This document shows positions 35,526 to 43,981 of a DNA stretch of 50,898 nt, one piece after another. How positions within the stretch are numbered: the first letter of the stretch is position 1; each line of letters opens with the position of its first letter. Source of the DNA: an uncultured Alphaproteobacteria bacterium (GTDB lineage: Bacteria > Pseudomonadota > Alphaproteobacteria > HIMB59 > GCA-002718135); the NCBI GenBank assembly GCA_902627245.1, contig CACOIH010000009.1:1-50898 (forward strand), given 5' to 3'. The position numbers and the translations under genes were made by a program. Under the pieces are notes generated by a model. The model was not told where the DNA came from, made no database searches, and was given only the letters and a program-made list of their open reading frames with translations.

Positions 35526-35729
35526 ACACAATATTAGTAAAATCTGCTACTAAAGTTATTGTCAAATCACTTAAAAAAAGTAAAATTTTTTATCTTTATT
35601 CTCAGATCTTTAAATGCATCTTTAGTAATTACCTCAAAAAAATATTGAATTTTTAATATTAAAATATGTATTTTTCTGTTAATTTTACTAAATCACAAGA
35701 AATAAAAAATCTTATAAAAAGGGATAATT

Positions 35730-36095
35730 ATGAAAAAATTTGAAGACTTAATGAGTGTTAAAAATGAGATTGAAAACATTACTGCTGAAGAAGCAAAAGA
35801 AAAGATAAGTGATCCAAATGTTCAATTCATAGATGTTAGAGATAAAGAGAGTTTTGAGAAAGAAACTATTGGGAATGCAATGCATTTGGATAAAGCATTT
35901 CTTGAATTTTATTTAGCCGAAGGTAGTCCTTTAGAAAATGATTTTTTTAAAAATAATCCAGACAAAGAGTATATTGTATTTTGTGGAGTGGGTGGACAAG
36001 GAACTTTAGCAACTAAAACAATGCAAGACATGGGTGTTAAAAACGTTAAAAATATTACTGGTGGTATGGCAGAATGGGAAAAAATTAAAAAATAA
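35730..36095 (+). CDS. Rhodanese-like domain protein
   Basis: A 121-residue single-domain rhodanese. It has FIDVRDKESFEKETIGNAMH (CH2A-like motif), and the active-site loop YIVFCGVGGQGTLATKTMQD with the catalytic Cys, followed by VKNITGGMAEWEK. Such proteins carry persulfide sulfur or act in sulfide or cyanide handling. There is no signal peptide, so it is cytoplasmic. The ATG at 35730 has a reasonable AAAGGGA upstream. It stands at the end of the long non-coding region shared with tpsA. Confidence 0.88.
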   Translation: MKKFEDLMSVKNEIENITAEEAKEKISDPNVQFIDVRDKESFEKETIGNAMHLDKAFLEFYLAEGSPLENDFFKNNPDKEYIVFCGVGGQGTLATKTMQDMGVKNVKNITGGMAEWEKIKK

Positions 36096-36110
36096 TTAAT
36101 TATAAGCAAT

Positions 36111-36527
36111 ATGAAAAAAATATTAATTATTTTTATATTTTTATATTTTTGTTCATTACCAGCTTTAACTTTAACAAATAAAGATTTAACAAACAAACAA
36201 TTACTATGTCCTAAGCTATTATGGGGAGTTGAATTTATTTCCTCAAATAGAGTCAAAGTGATTGAAACAGATTTAAATAGGAAAACATCAATCAATGAAT
36301 ATTTCTATGTTACTGATTTAGAACTATCATTTATTAATATATTCCAAGATGAAAATAATATTAGAGATAGAGTATACTCTATTGAACTGAATACATTGAG
36401 AATTGATGTTTGGACAATGACAGGAGGTGGTTTTACTACAAGAGAAATGTTTCCAAAGGGATTATGTGAATTTGTAAACGATGGAGATATTTATTCTCAA
36501 ATTAAAAATTTAAAATTAGTAGACTAA
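36111..36527 (+). CDS. Secreted protein of unknown function
   Basis: A 138-residue protein with a signal peptide (hydrophobic core 4-20, MKKILIIFIFLYFCSLP...). The mature part has two cysteines (QLLCPKLLWGVEFISS and PKGLCEFVND) that could form a disulfide, and a beta-rich pattern (VKVIETDLNR, LRIDVWTMTGGGFTTREMF). No family was recognised. It begins 15 nt after the rhodanese gene and may be co-transcribed with it. Confidence 0.7.
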   Translation: MKKILIIFIFLYFCSLPALTLTNKDLTNKQLLCPKLLWGVEFISSNRVKVIETDLNRKTSINEYFYVTDLELSFINIFQDENNIRDRVYSIELNTLRIDVWTMTGGGFTTREMFPKGLCEFVNDGDIYSQIKNLKLVD

Positions 36528-36629
36528 AATTTTTAGATTTTGATAATAGATTTTTTAGAAAATAACTTTCATATAAAATTATTCGCTTTCTTTATTTTTG
36601 AAATCTTATAAAGCTAGAAATAATTTAAG

Positions 36630-37109
36630 ATGCAAATTGGTAAATATAAATACGAATTTAATTTTTTTAGCTGGATTAAAAAAACTGAGCTAGTTGAACT
36701 AGACAGAGTTAATCCTGAAGATGATCCTGTACGTCCTGAGCTAAATAATGAATTTAGAACAACTAAAGGAAGAAAAATTTTTGGTCTCAAATATAAAGAT
36801 GATATTGAAGGTGTAGCTTGCTTTGCTTTTACAAAAGAAATTCCAGCAACCATAAAAGAAATGGATCTTATGAGTGTAGAAGAGGATGAGGCATCAATTC
36901 CTATTGCTTACACATTATGGTCTTTTAAAAAAGGTGCTGGAAAAAAAATTATGAAAGAATTACAAAAATATATTAAATCAAAAAAACAATTTGAAAGTAT
37001 AATTACAATCTCACCACTTACACCAGTTGCAACTCATTATCATATTAGAAATGGGGCAAGATTGATAAAGATTAATCCTACAACTCAAAATTTTGAATAT
37101 AAAATTTAA
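36630..37109 (+). CDS. GNAT-fold-like protein resembling part of malonyl-CoA decarboxylase
   Basis: A 159-residue cytoplasmic protein. The C-terminal part IPIAYTLWSFKKGAGKKIMK, then ITISPLTPVATHYHIRNGAR and LIKINPTTQNF, runs parallel to the GNAT-like catalytic domain of malonyl-CoA decarboxylase. There the order is AIFYSIS...QKGL, TLSPIPGF and FHLRNGA. The usual N-terminal helical domain and the catalytic His motif near the MCD C-terminus are missing. It may bind an acyl-CoA, but the activity is unknown and the resemblance is by motif order only. It stands apart by about 100 bp from both neighbours' promoters and converges with the next gene. Confidence 0.5.
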   Translation: MQIGKYKYEFNFFSWIKKTELVELDRVNPEDDPVRPELNNEFRTTKGRKIFGLKYKDDIEGVACFAFTKEIPATIKEMDLMSVEEDEASIPIAYTLWSFKKGAGKKIMKELQKYIKSKKQFESIITISPLTPVATHYHIRNGARLIKINPTTQNFEYKI

Positions 37110-37115
37110 AGAAAT

Positions 37116-37910
37116 TTATTCAGAAATAGTCGTAGTTGATTTTACATAATACGCATCAAGATAACATGATCCATCTGTCCACTCATCAGCATAAAGACTT
37201 GTGGATGTTCCAAATGCTATATCAATTTTAGGAGCTATTAATCCAACAGTGTAATTAGATTCTAAACTATAAATTTGGGTAAAAGTATCAGTATTTACAT
37301 CAGGATCGTCCATAGCCAGTCCATATTTACCAGTTAAACTTGATATATCTTTTGAATAATTTGTGGTTTGATTCGATCCACTATCACATGCTGCATTCGC
37401 ACAAATTGTTGTTCCACCTCCTGTAGTATCTGTCTGTAAATAAAATACATTTTCTTCTGCATTAGCTGCAGCATCAGCTTCACTAGACTCACATACTCCA
37501 TACTGCAAAGATTTATATTTACCAGTCGTAGAATTATAAGTAGAATCAGACTCCGTTCTACACCAACAATTACTGTCTATTTCCACATAGCCTTTCATTG
37601 TAAATTCTCTAGTTAGAGTTGGTTTAACATGGGTAAAAGTAGTGCCAATTGGAAGTCCAGAGGTTGATACAAATGATCCGACCTGTGATCCAGCTGTTAC
37701 AGAAGCAACATCAAAAGTTTTATTTCCAGTTCCAACTGTTGTAGCGCCTGTACAAGTTGTATCGGTTTTACTAGAAAGTGGGGCTGCGGTACATAATTCT
37801 ATTTTCGTTAATGTAACTTTATAAACTGTTGCTTCGCCAAGTTCTGCAAGAGCTTGAAAAGAAAAATTAAAACAAAATAATAGTAACATAATTGATATTA
37901 TACTTTTCAT
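37116..37910 (-). CDS. Secreted Ser/Thr-rich protein coupled to a barrel gene
   Basis: A 264-residue protein with a signal peptide (about 1-22, FNFSFQALA). The mature part is Ser/Thr/Gly-rich with eight cysteines in small groups (ELCTAAP, DTTCTGATT, SNCWCRTES, GVCESSE, TICANAACDS, GSCYLD). It includes segments such as YKVTLTKIELC, FTHVKPTLTREFTMKGY and YTVGLIAPKIDIAFGT. No family was recognised. Its start overlaps the end of the upstream barrel gene by 4 nt, so the two are translated together. It may be a surface-exposed or periplasmic partner of that barrel. Confidence 0.7.
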   Translation of the reverse strand: MKSIISIMLLLFCFNFSFQALAELGEATVYKVTLTKIELCTAAPLSSKTDTTCTGATTVGTGNKTFDVASVTAGSQVGSFVSTSGLPIGTTFTHVKPTLTREFTMKGYVEIDSNCWCRTESDSTYNSTTGKYKSLQYGVCESSEADAAANAEENVFYLQTDTTGGGTTICANAACDSGSNQTTNYSKDISSLTGKYGLAMDDPDVNTDTFTQIYSLESNYTVGLIAPKIDIAFGTSTSLYADEWTDGSCYLDAYYVKSTTTISE

Positions 37911-38794
37911 TCAACTAACCTCGTTATTACTACACCAGTGCCTTCAGATTCAATGGTTTGTTTGTTTGCCCTTCTAACTATACTAAGTAATTCTGTACTC
38001 ATATCAAATTGGACAAATGCTTTTTCACTAACAAAATCTGTTGATGCTGTTGGTGTTTCTCTAGGTGGATAAATAAATGTTATTTTTGCAAAGTTATCTG
38101 TTCCATTAATATTATTATCATCAAAACCTACTTCTGCTATTAAATTTGGTGTTAATGCCATTTCTAAGCTTAGTTTCTCACCAGTAGAATCTTTTGAATT
38201 TTTATTAGCTTCCCATCTGTATGATTTACCAATAACATTTACCCATGGAATATATGGAACTTGGCCAACAACACTAATATCATACCCATCAAGTGTTCTT
38301 TCAGTAAAGTCTCCAACAGTTTTACCTCCACTTATTGCAGAATAATAATTAGCTAGAGCATCAAAGGCAGATGATCTTAGTTCTAATCCAACACTAGCTC
38401 TTGCATTTCCTTTTTCATCATAATCAAAGAAAAAATTTGCACCTGTCATAGAATTTTTATTATCTGATAATTTTCTGTAACCAACTCCAATATTTCCAGC
38501 TAATCTACTATCACCTCTAATTTTGTGATCACTTAATTGTAATTGGATAAAGGTTGCATCAACACTATGGTGTATTGCTATCGGTCTTACTGTAACTATA
38601 GAAAATTCAGGCTTATAATCTTCACCCATATCAATTCGGACTTGGGTATCTCCCTCACCATCTAATATATTTTCTACGGCTTCAGACAGTCCTGTCGTAA
38701 ACTGATTAATTAGTCCTTGTTTAACTTTTTGTTCATCACCAGCATAAACATTAAATGAAATAAAAAAAATTAACAGATATCTTAAATAAGACAT
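37907..38794 (-). CDS. Inverse-autotransporter-like beta-domain protein without passenger
   Basis: A 295-residue protein with a signal peptide (about 1-18, FFISFNVYA). The rest follows the inverse autotransporter (intimin/invasin) barrel pattern: TQVRIDMGEDYKPEFSI, ATFIQLQLSDHKIRGDS, LAGNIGVGYRKLSD, TGANFFFDYDEKGNARASVG, LELRSSAFDALANYYSAI, DGYDISVVGQVPYIPWVNV and GKSYRWEANKN. Intimin-type proteins continue into Ig-like passenger domains; this one ends after the barrel plus about 50 residues. It is followed by a coupled secreted protein. Confidence 0.68.
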   Translation of the reverse strand: MSYLRYLLIFFISFNVYAGDEQKVKQGLINQFTTGLSEAVENILDGEGDTQVRIDMGEDYKPEFSIVTVRPIAIHHSVDATFIQLQLSDHKIRGDSRLAGNIGVGYRKLSDNKNSMTGANFFFDYDEKGNARASVGLELRSSAFDALANYYSAISGGKTVGDFTERTLDGYDISVVGQVPYIPWVNVIGKSYRWEANKNSKDSTGEKLSLEMALTPNLIAEVGFDDNNINGTDNFAKITFIYPPRETPTASTDFVSEKAFVQFDMSTELLSIVRRANKQTIESEGTGVVITRLVE

Positions 38795-38812
38795 AGTTGA
38801 TTTATATGTGTT

Positions 38813-39862
38813 TTAGATTGCGACTTCCACTATTTTTTTCATTACAGTTGGTAATCCTGATTTAGAGTAATGTGTTTTTTTTATCCAATTAGCTTGAGAA
38901 AGCTTATTTTTCTTAATATTTCCAAAATAAATTTCCGTTTCCAAATCAAAATGACTAAATGAATATTCGATTGATCCTTTATGCTTAAGTTTAGTTTTAA
39001 TCTTACTTATCAATTCATCATGAGATAACAATTTTTTATTTTCCACCCAATTATCATTTGGTACTTCAAGCATTGAAGCTAGCATTCCTTTTGAAGGTCG
39101 ATTTCTAACTAATATTTCATCTTGTTCATTAATTAATACGTAGGCTCTTGTATATTTGATATTTTTTTTGCCTATTTTTTTTATTTTTAATGGCAAAAGT
39201 GATTGTAAATTTTTTTTGTGTGACTCACATAGTCTGTTTATTTTACAAATATCACATTTAGGATTTCTAGGAACACACACTGAAGAGCCATAATCCATAA
39301 ATGACTGAATTAGGTTAGAAGAAGATTTTTTTGATATAAACGCATTAGCTATATCTTTTAATTTATCTTTTATTTTAATTATTGGTTTTTCTATTGCAAA
39401 TAATCTGACTAATATTCTTTCGATATTTGCATCTGTTGGCATTACAGGCGTATTATATGCAATACCAAGGATCGCTTTTGCAGTATAGTCACCTATGCCG
39501 GGCAATTTTATTAAATCATTATAGTTATTTGGAATTTCAGAATTAAAATTTTGTTTTATTAATTTTGCTGCTTTTAATAAATTTCTTGCTCTAGAATAAT
39601 AACCTAATCCAGACCAAAATTTTAAAATTTGTGATTCAGTAGCATTTGCTAACTTATCCAAACTTGGCCATTTAATCATAAATTCATTAAAACGATTAAT
39701 AACTGTATTTACTGTAGTTTGTTGAAGCATATATTCACTGACAAAAACATAATACGGATTTGGTAGATTATTTTGGTATAATTTTCTCCAAGGCAGATCC
39801 CTCTTGTTTTGCGTATACCATTTAAGAAGATAGGAATTAATTTGCCTTTCTTGGTTTAACAT
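38813..39862 (-). CDS. mutY: Adenine DNA glycosylase MutY
   Basis: A 349-residue glycosylase that removes adenine opposite 8-oxoguanine. It has the catalytic Glu in VSEYMLQQTTVNTVI, the helix-hairpin-helix LPGIGDYTAKAILGIA, catalytic Asp in MPTDANIERILVRL, and the iron-sulfur motif CVPRNPKCDICKINRLC (C-x6-C-x2-C-x5-C). A C-terminal NUDIX-like domain follows, with IKKIGKKNIKYTRAYVLINE and SFSHFDLETEIYFG. It is divergent from the DUF721 gene, in the alphaproteobacterial order mutY, DUF721, dsbA-like, smc. Confidence 0.95.
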   Translation of the reverse strand: MLNQERQINSYLLKWYTQNKRDLPWRKLYQNNLPNPYYVFVSEYMLQQTTVNTVINRFNEFMIKWPSLDKLANATESQILKFWSGLGYYSRARNLLKAAKLIKQNFNSEIPNNYNDLIKLPGIGDYTAKAILGIAYNTPVMPTDANIERILVRLFAIEKPIIKIKDKLKDIANAFISKKSSSNLIQSFMDYGSSVCVPRNPKCDICKINRLCESHKKNLQSLLPLKIKKIGKKNIKYTRAYVLINEQDEILVRNRPSKGMLASMLEVPNDNWVENKKLLSHDELISKIKTKLKHKGSIEYSFSHFDLETEIYFGNIKKNKLSQANWIKKTHYSKSGLPTVMKKIVEVAI

Positions 39863-39901
39863 ATTGCTTTCATAATTAGGTACTATAAATTATTTATAAA
39901 T

Positions 39902-40423
39902 ATGAAGTATAGCAATAAAATGTCTAAAAGAAACTTTAGACCCCAATCAATTGGGGATACCTTAAAGAACATAAATAGGAAATTTTCATCGAAATTTGGT
40001 AAAATTGAATTTATTATTCATTCAAAATGGTCAAATATTGCAGGCTCATATTTTTCAGAATATTCAGAACCTAGAAATATTTCAAGACTGCCTGATTGTG
40101 AGAATGAATATGGTGAAACGATATACAAAAATCATCTAAATGTTAGTGTTGCTCCTGCCGCTGCTTTAGAATTTCAGCATTTTAAAGATAAAATACTTGA
40201 GAAAATTAATAGTTATTTTGGATATAAGGCTATATTAGACTTGAGAATTCAACAAAATTACATACCTAGAAATAAAGAAATTAGATTAAATATGAACAAT
40301 TCAAATTTGACTCAAATTGAAAACGAATTAATCGTCAGCAAAGTTAACAAATTAAGAGATAAAGATCTTCAAAATGCCTTAATTAATTTGGGTATAAATA
40401 TTACTAAAGAGGAAAAAAAATGA
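39902..40423 (+). CDS. DUF721 (DciA-like) protein
   Basis: A 173-residue protein with RPQSIGDTLKNINRKFSSKF, FIIHSKWSNIAGSYFSEYSE and LNVSVAPAAALEFQHFKDKI, the pattern of DUF721/DciA-related proteins. DciA loads the replicative helicase in many bacteria; whether the alphaproteobacterial form does so is inferred. An alternative ATG lies at 39920 (MSKRNFRP). The stop overlaps the dsbA-like gene by 4 nt, and the gene order mutY, DUF721, dsbA-like, smc supports the call. Confidence 0.75.
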   Translation: MKYSNKMSKRNFRPQSIGDTLKNINRKFSSKFGKIEFIIHSKWSNIAGSYFSEYSEPRNISRLPDCENEYGETIYKNHLNVSVAPAAALEFQHFKDKILEKINSYFGYKAILDLRIQQNYIPRNKEIRLNMNNSNLTQIENELIVSKVNKLRDKDLQNALINLGINITKEEKK

Positions 40424-41034
40424 TGAAGAGGTATTTGATTATCACATTTGTGTTTAGTCTAACATTTTGCATAAATTTAAAAGCTACTGAAAATTCTATA
40501 TTAAATATACAAGATGAAGACTTTGTAATTGGAAGTCCTGACGCTCCTATTACAATTATTGAGTATGCTTCAATGTCTTGTAGCCATTGTGCTGATTTTC
40601 ACAATAATACCCTTGATGATTTAAAATCTGAGTTTATCGATACCGGAAAAGTAAGATTCGTTTTTAGAGATTTTCCATTCAATTACCCTGCTCTAGCTGG
40701 AAGTATGATGATGAGATGTGTGCCAGATGACGTAAGATATGACTACATGAATGCGTTATATAAATTGCAAAACAATTGGGTCATCAGAGATCATGCTAAA
40801 ACTAGAGAGGAACTTTACAAAATTATGCAAAGCGGGGGCATGAAGCAAGATGAATTTGACAAGTGTCTAGGAGATGTAAATTTAGAAAATGATCTTTTAG
40901 AAGGTGTAATGAAGGCTCAGAGGGAGTATAATATAAGATCAACACCATCTTTTATTGTTAATGGTGTTCTCTATTCTGGAAACAAAAATATAAAAGAGTT
41001 TAGACAAATCATTGATAAAATATTATCACAATAG
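40420..41034 (+). CDS. DsbA-family thiol-disulfide oxidoreductase
   Basis: A 204-residue periplasmic thioredoxin-fold protein: signal peptide (about 1-21), PITIIEYASMSCSHCADFHN with the CSHC active site, VRFVFRDFPFNYPALAGSMM and the cis-Pro loop IRSTPSFIVNGVLYSG. This is the DsbA/BdbD-like group (thioredoxin_4) that forms or isomerises disulfides; it is a plausible catalyst for the Cys-rich secreted proteins in the window, but that link is inference. It overlaps the DUF721 gene by 4 nt and precedes smc. Confidence 0.9.
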   Translation: MMKRYLIITFVFSLTFCINLKATENSILNIQDEDFVIGSPDAPITIIEYASMSCSHCADFHNNTLDDLKSEFIDTGKVRFVFRDFPFNYPALAGSMMMRCVPDDVRYDYMNALYKLQNNWVIRDHAKTREELYKIMQSGGMKQDEFDKCLGDVNLENDLLEGVMKAQREYNIRSTPSFIVNGVLYSGNKNIKEFRQIIDKILSQ

Positions 41035-41037
41035 TTG

Positions 41038-43668
41038 ATGATAAAATTTAATACCCTAAAGGTTAAGGGATTTAAATCTTTTGTAGAACCTACTGAAATT
41101 CAAATAGAAAATGGTCTAACAGGTATTGTAGGGCCAAATGGTTGTGGTAAATCTAATCTAGTTGAGGCTTTTAGATTTGTAATGGGAGAATTATCGCCTA
41201 AACAAATGAGAGGTAGTGAGCTTGATGACGTTATTTTTAATGGAACAACTGATAGACCGGCCTGGGATATTGCTGAAGTTACAATAGATCTTGATAATAA
41301 AGAAAGAAGAGCCCCAAGTATATTCAATGAGAGTGATGCAATTGAAGTAACTCGAAGGATTTGGCGTGGGGAAGGATCTGAATATAGAGTCAATGGGAAA
41401 GAAGTAAGATTAAAAGATGTACAGCTTTTGTTCGCTGACGCAGCTACAGGCGCACGTTCAACATCAATGGTTAGTCAAGGTAGAGTTGGTGCAATTATTT
41501 CTGCAAAGCCTGAACAAAGACGTACACTACTTGAAGAAGCTGCTGGCATTACAGGATTACATTCCAGAAGACACGAAGCTGAATTAAGACTTAATGCTAC
41601 AGAAAATAATTTAGAACGTGTGAAAGATGTATTAAAAACACAAGAAGATCAGCTATTAATTTTGAAGAAACAATCAAAGCAAGCTGAGAGATATAAACAT
41701 ATTCAAAAAGATATTACTAAAGCTAGAGCAAAATTGTTCTATAAAAAATGGATTAATGAAAAAGAAAAATTAGAAGAGGCAAACAACAAAATTACAGTTG
41801 AAACTAATTCAGTTAACGACCAAACTCAGGTTGTTGCAAAAATAAATATTGAATATGAAAAAATCCAAGAAAGATTACCAAATTTAAGACTAGATGAAAA
41901 TAAAATTTCTACTGAACTTCAAAAAAATACAATGAATTTGGAAAACCAAGAAAAGGAAATTGAAAGAGCAAATATTGCAGTTGATGAAATTAAAGTTAGA
42001 ATAGAACAAATTAAAGATGATATTAATAGAGAAAAATTTTTATTTGACGATGCAAAACAAAATTTAGAAAGAGTAAAGGAAGAAAAATCTGCACTTGTAA
42101 AACAACAAGGAGATTTGTTTATTCAACCTGAAGAGAGTTATACTGATAGTATCTCTTCAAGTAAAAAAAATAACAATCCTATTATTGACTATATCGATTT
42201 TGAAGACGGTCTGGAACAAGCAGTTGCTGCAGTTTTTTCTGATGAATTAATTGCATCAATCGATGAGACTCAAACTAGCTTTTGGAGAAAATTAGAATTA
42301 GAAGAATCAAATTTTAGTGAAGAAATCACAAAATTTTCAAGCTTAATCAAAGCTCCTGAAAACTTAATAAAAAAGTTAGATTTTATTGGGTTAATTAATA
42401 ACAAAGAAAACGTTTTAGAATTACAAAAAAAACTTAAACCAGGGCAAATAATTGTAAGTAAGCTGGGTGAGGTTTGGAGATGGGATGGCTATGTATCTAA
42501 AGGTAAACAAAATAATTCTACAAAAGCAATTTTAGATCAATTAAAGAACAGACGCATAAAACAATTAAGTATCGAAGAAAAACAATGGAATGATATATCA
42601 AATAAAGCTAGACAAAGAATTGAAGAATTACATTCAAGAGAAAAAATTCTATTAGAAGAACTTACTAATCTCAACTCAGTTCCTGAAAATGTATCAAGTG
42701 AAAAATTAAAAATTCAGAAAATGATCAATGATAATAAAAATGTATATGAGAAAATAGCAGATCAGCTTCGAGAAACTGAAAAAGAATCTAATGATATAAA
42801 TAAAAAATTAAAATTAGAAGAAATTAAATTAAATGAATTAAGAGAGGAAAGAATTAGAACTGAAGGTATAATAAATACAATTAATGAAGCTATTAAATTA
42901 CTTACTACACAAGTAAAAGAAAGATTAAATGTGCCCTTAGAAGATCTATATAATCTTGGTGAAATTGATCCAAACAAAACATTAGGTGATATTAATTATT
43001 TAGAAAATAAACTTGAGAGACTTATTGGTGAACAAGAACGTTTAGGTGGAGTAAACTTATTAGCAGAGCAAGAATCTAAAGACCTAGAAGATAAAGTTAG
43101 TACAATTAAGAAAGATCAAAGTGATTTGCTAAATGCAATTTCAAAACTGAGAGAAGCTATAGATTCATTGAATACAGAAGGTAGACAGAGATTGCTTGCA
43201 GCATATGGAATAGTAAATGAAAACTTTCAAAAATTATTCGTAAGATTATTTGGTGGAGGAAAAGCGTATTTAAAATTCACTGATGAAAGTGATCCACTGC
43301 AAGCTGGTTTGGAAATATATGCGAGTCCACCTGGAAAGAAACTTCAGAATTTAAACTTACTATCTGGGGGAGAACAAGCTTTGACCGCACTTTCTCTTTT
43401 ATTTGCTGTATTCTTATCAAATCCTGCACCAATTTGTGTTCTTGATGAAGTAGATGCACCTTTAGATGACACTAATGTTGATAGATTTTGTTCATTAGTG
43501 GAAGAAATCGCTAAAACATCCAAAACAAAATTCTTAGTGATTACTCATCACAGAATGACAATGGCAAGAGTCAATAGACTATTTGGTGTTACAATGCCTG
43601 AAAAAGGTGTATCTCAGTTAGTATCTGTCGATCTAGAGAAAGCAATTGAGATTAAAGAGGAAAATTAA
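41038..43668 (+). CDS. smc: Chromosome segregation ATPase SMC (short form)
   Basis: An 876-residue SMC with Walker A GIVGPNGCGKSNLVEAF, a long coiled coil (about 165-365), a hinge-like domain (about 365-500, FEDGLEQAVAAVFSDEL, GEVWRWDGYVSKG), a second coil (about 500-720) and the C-terminal head with LNLLSGGEQALTALSLL and Walker B CVLDEVDAPLDDTNVDRF. Typical SMC proteins have about 1150-1200 residues, so both coils are about one third shorter; compaction of this kind is known in streamlined marine alphaproteobacteria. The start is the ATG at 41038; a TTG directly before it (41035) is also possible. Confidence 0.94.
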   Translation: MIKFNTLKVKGFKSFVEPTEIQIENGLTGIVGPNGCGKSNLVEAFRFVMGELSPKQMRGSELDDVIFNGTTDRPAWDIAEVTIDLDNKERRAPSIFNESDAIEVTRRIWRGEGSEYRVNGKEVRLKDVQLLFADAATGARSTSMVSQGRVGAIISAKPEQRRTLLEEAAGITGLHSRRHEAELRLNATENNLERVKDVLKTQEDQLLILKKQSKQAERYKHIQKDITKARAKLFYKKWINEKEKLEEANNKITVETNSVNDQTQVVAKINIEYEKIQERLPNLRLDENKISTELQKNTMNLENQEKEIERANIAVDEIKVRIEQIKDDINREKFLFDDAKQNLERVKEEKSALVKQQGDLFIQPEESYTDSISSSKKNNNPIIDYIDFEDGLEQAVAAVFSDELIASIDETQTSFWRKLELEESNFSEEITKFSSLIKAPENLIKKLDFIGLINNKENVLELQKKLKPGQIIVSKLGEVWRWDGYVSKGKQNNSTKAILDQLKNRRIKQLSIEEKQWNDISNKARQRIEELHSREKILLEELTNLNSVPENVSSEKLKIQKMINDNKNVYEKIADQLRETEKESNDINKKLKLEEIKLNELREERIRTEGIINTINEAIKLLTTQVKERLNVPLEDLYNLGEIDPNKTLGDINYLENKLERLIGEQERLGGVNLLAEQESKDLEDKVSTIKKDQSDLLNAISKLREAIDSLNTEGRQRLLAAYGIVNENFQKLFVRLFGGGKAYLKFTDESDPLQAGLEIYASPPGKKLQNLNLLSGGEQALTALSLLFAVFLSNPAPICVLDEVDAPLDDTNVDRFCSLVEEIAKTSKTKFLVITHHRMTMARVNRLFGVTMPEKGVSQLVSVDLEKAIEIKEEN

Positions 43669-43672
43669 AGTA

Positions 43673-43960
43673 ATGAATTATAAAAATAAAAATTTAGATG
43701 AATTGAGTAAAAAAATTGATGATGTTGATAATAAAAAGAGTACTATCAAAAATGTAAAGAATGAAGGTGGTGCAAGTTTTGGTTTTAAGATTAGCACTGA
43801 AATTATCGCAGCACTTGTGGTTGGGGTTGGAATAGGCCTTATTGTGGATAATTACTTTAATACTAAACCAATAGGGTTAATTATTTTCTTCATTTTTGGC
43901 GCATTAGCTGGATTTTTAAATGTTTATCGTGTAATGCGTCGCATTGAAAAACAAAAATAA
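43673..43960 (+). CDS. atpI: ATP synthase protein I (AtpI/AtpZ-like)
   Basis: A 95-residue protein with a charged N-terminus (about 1-35) and two membrane helices (about 40-60 and 65-85, STEIIAALVVGVGIGLIVDN, KPIGLIIFFIFGALAGFLNV, then YRVMRRIEK). This is the F0F1 ATPase subunit I pattern; the protein assists c-ring assembly. The ATG at 43673 is used, four bases after the smc stop; an upstream in-frame ATG (43646) lies inside smc. It heads the F0 gene block. Confidence 0.85.
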   Translation: MNYKNKNLDELSKKIDDVDNKKSTIKNVKNEGGASFGFKISTEIIAALVVGVGIGLIVDNYFNTKPIGLIIFFIFGALAGFLNVYRVMRRIEKQK

Positions 43961-43981
43961 TTTAAATATTCATTATTTGAT

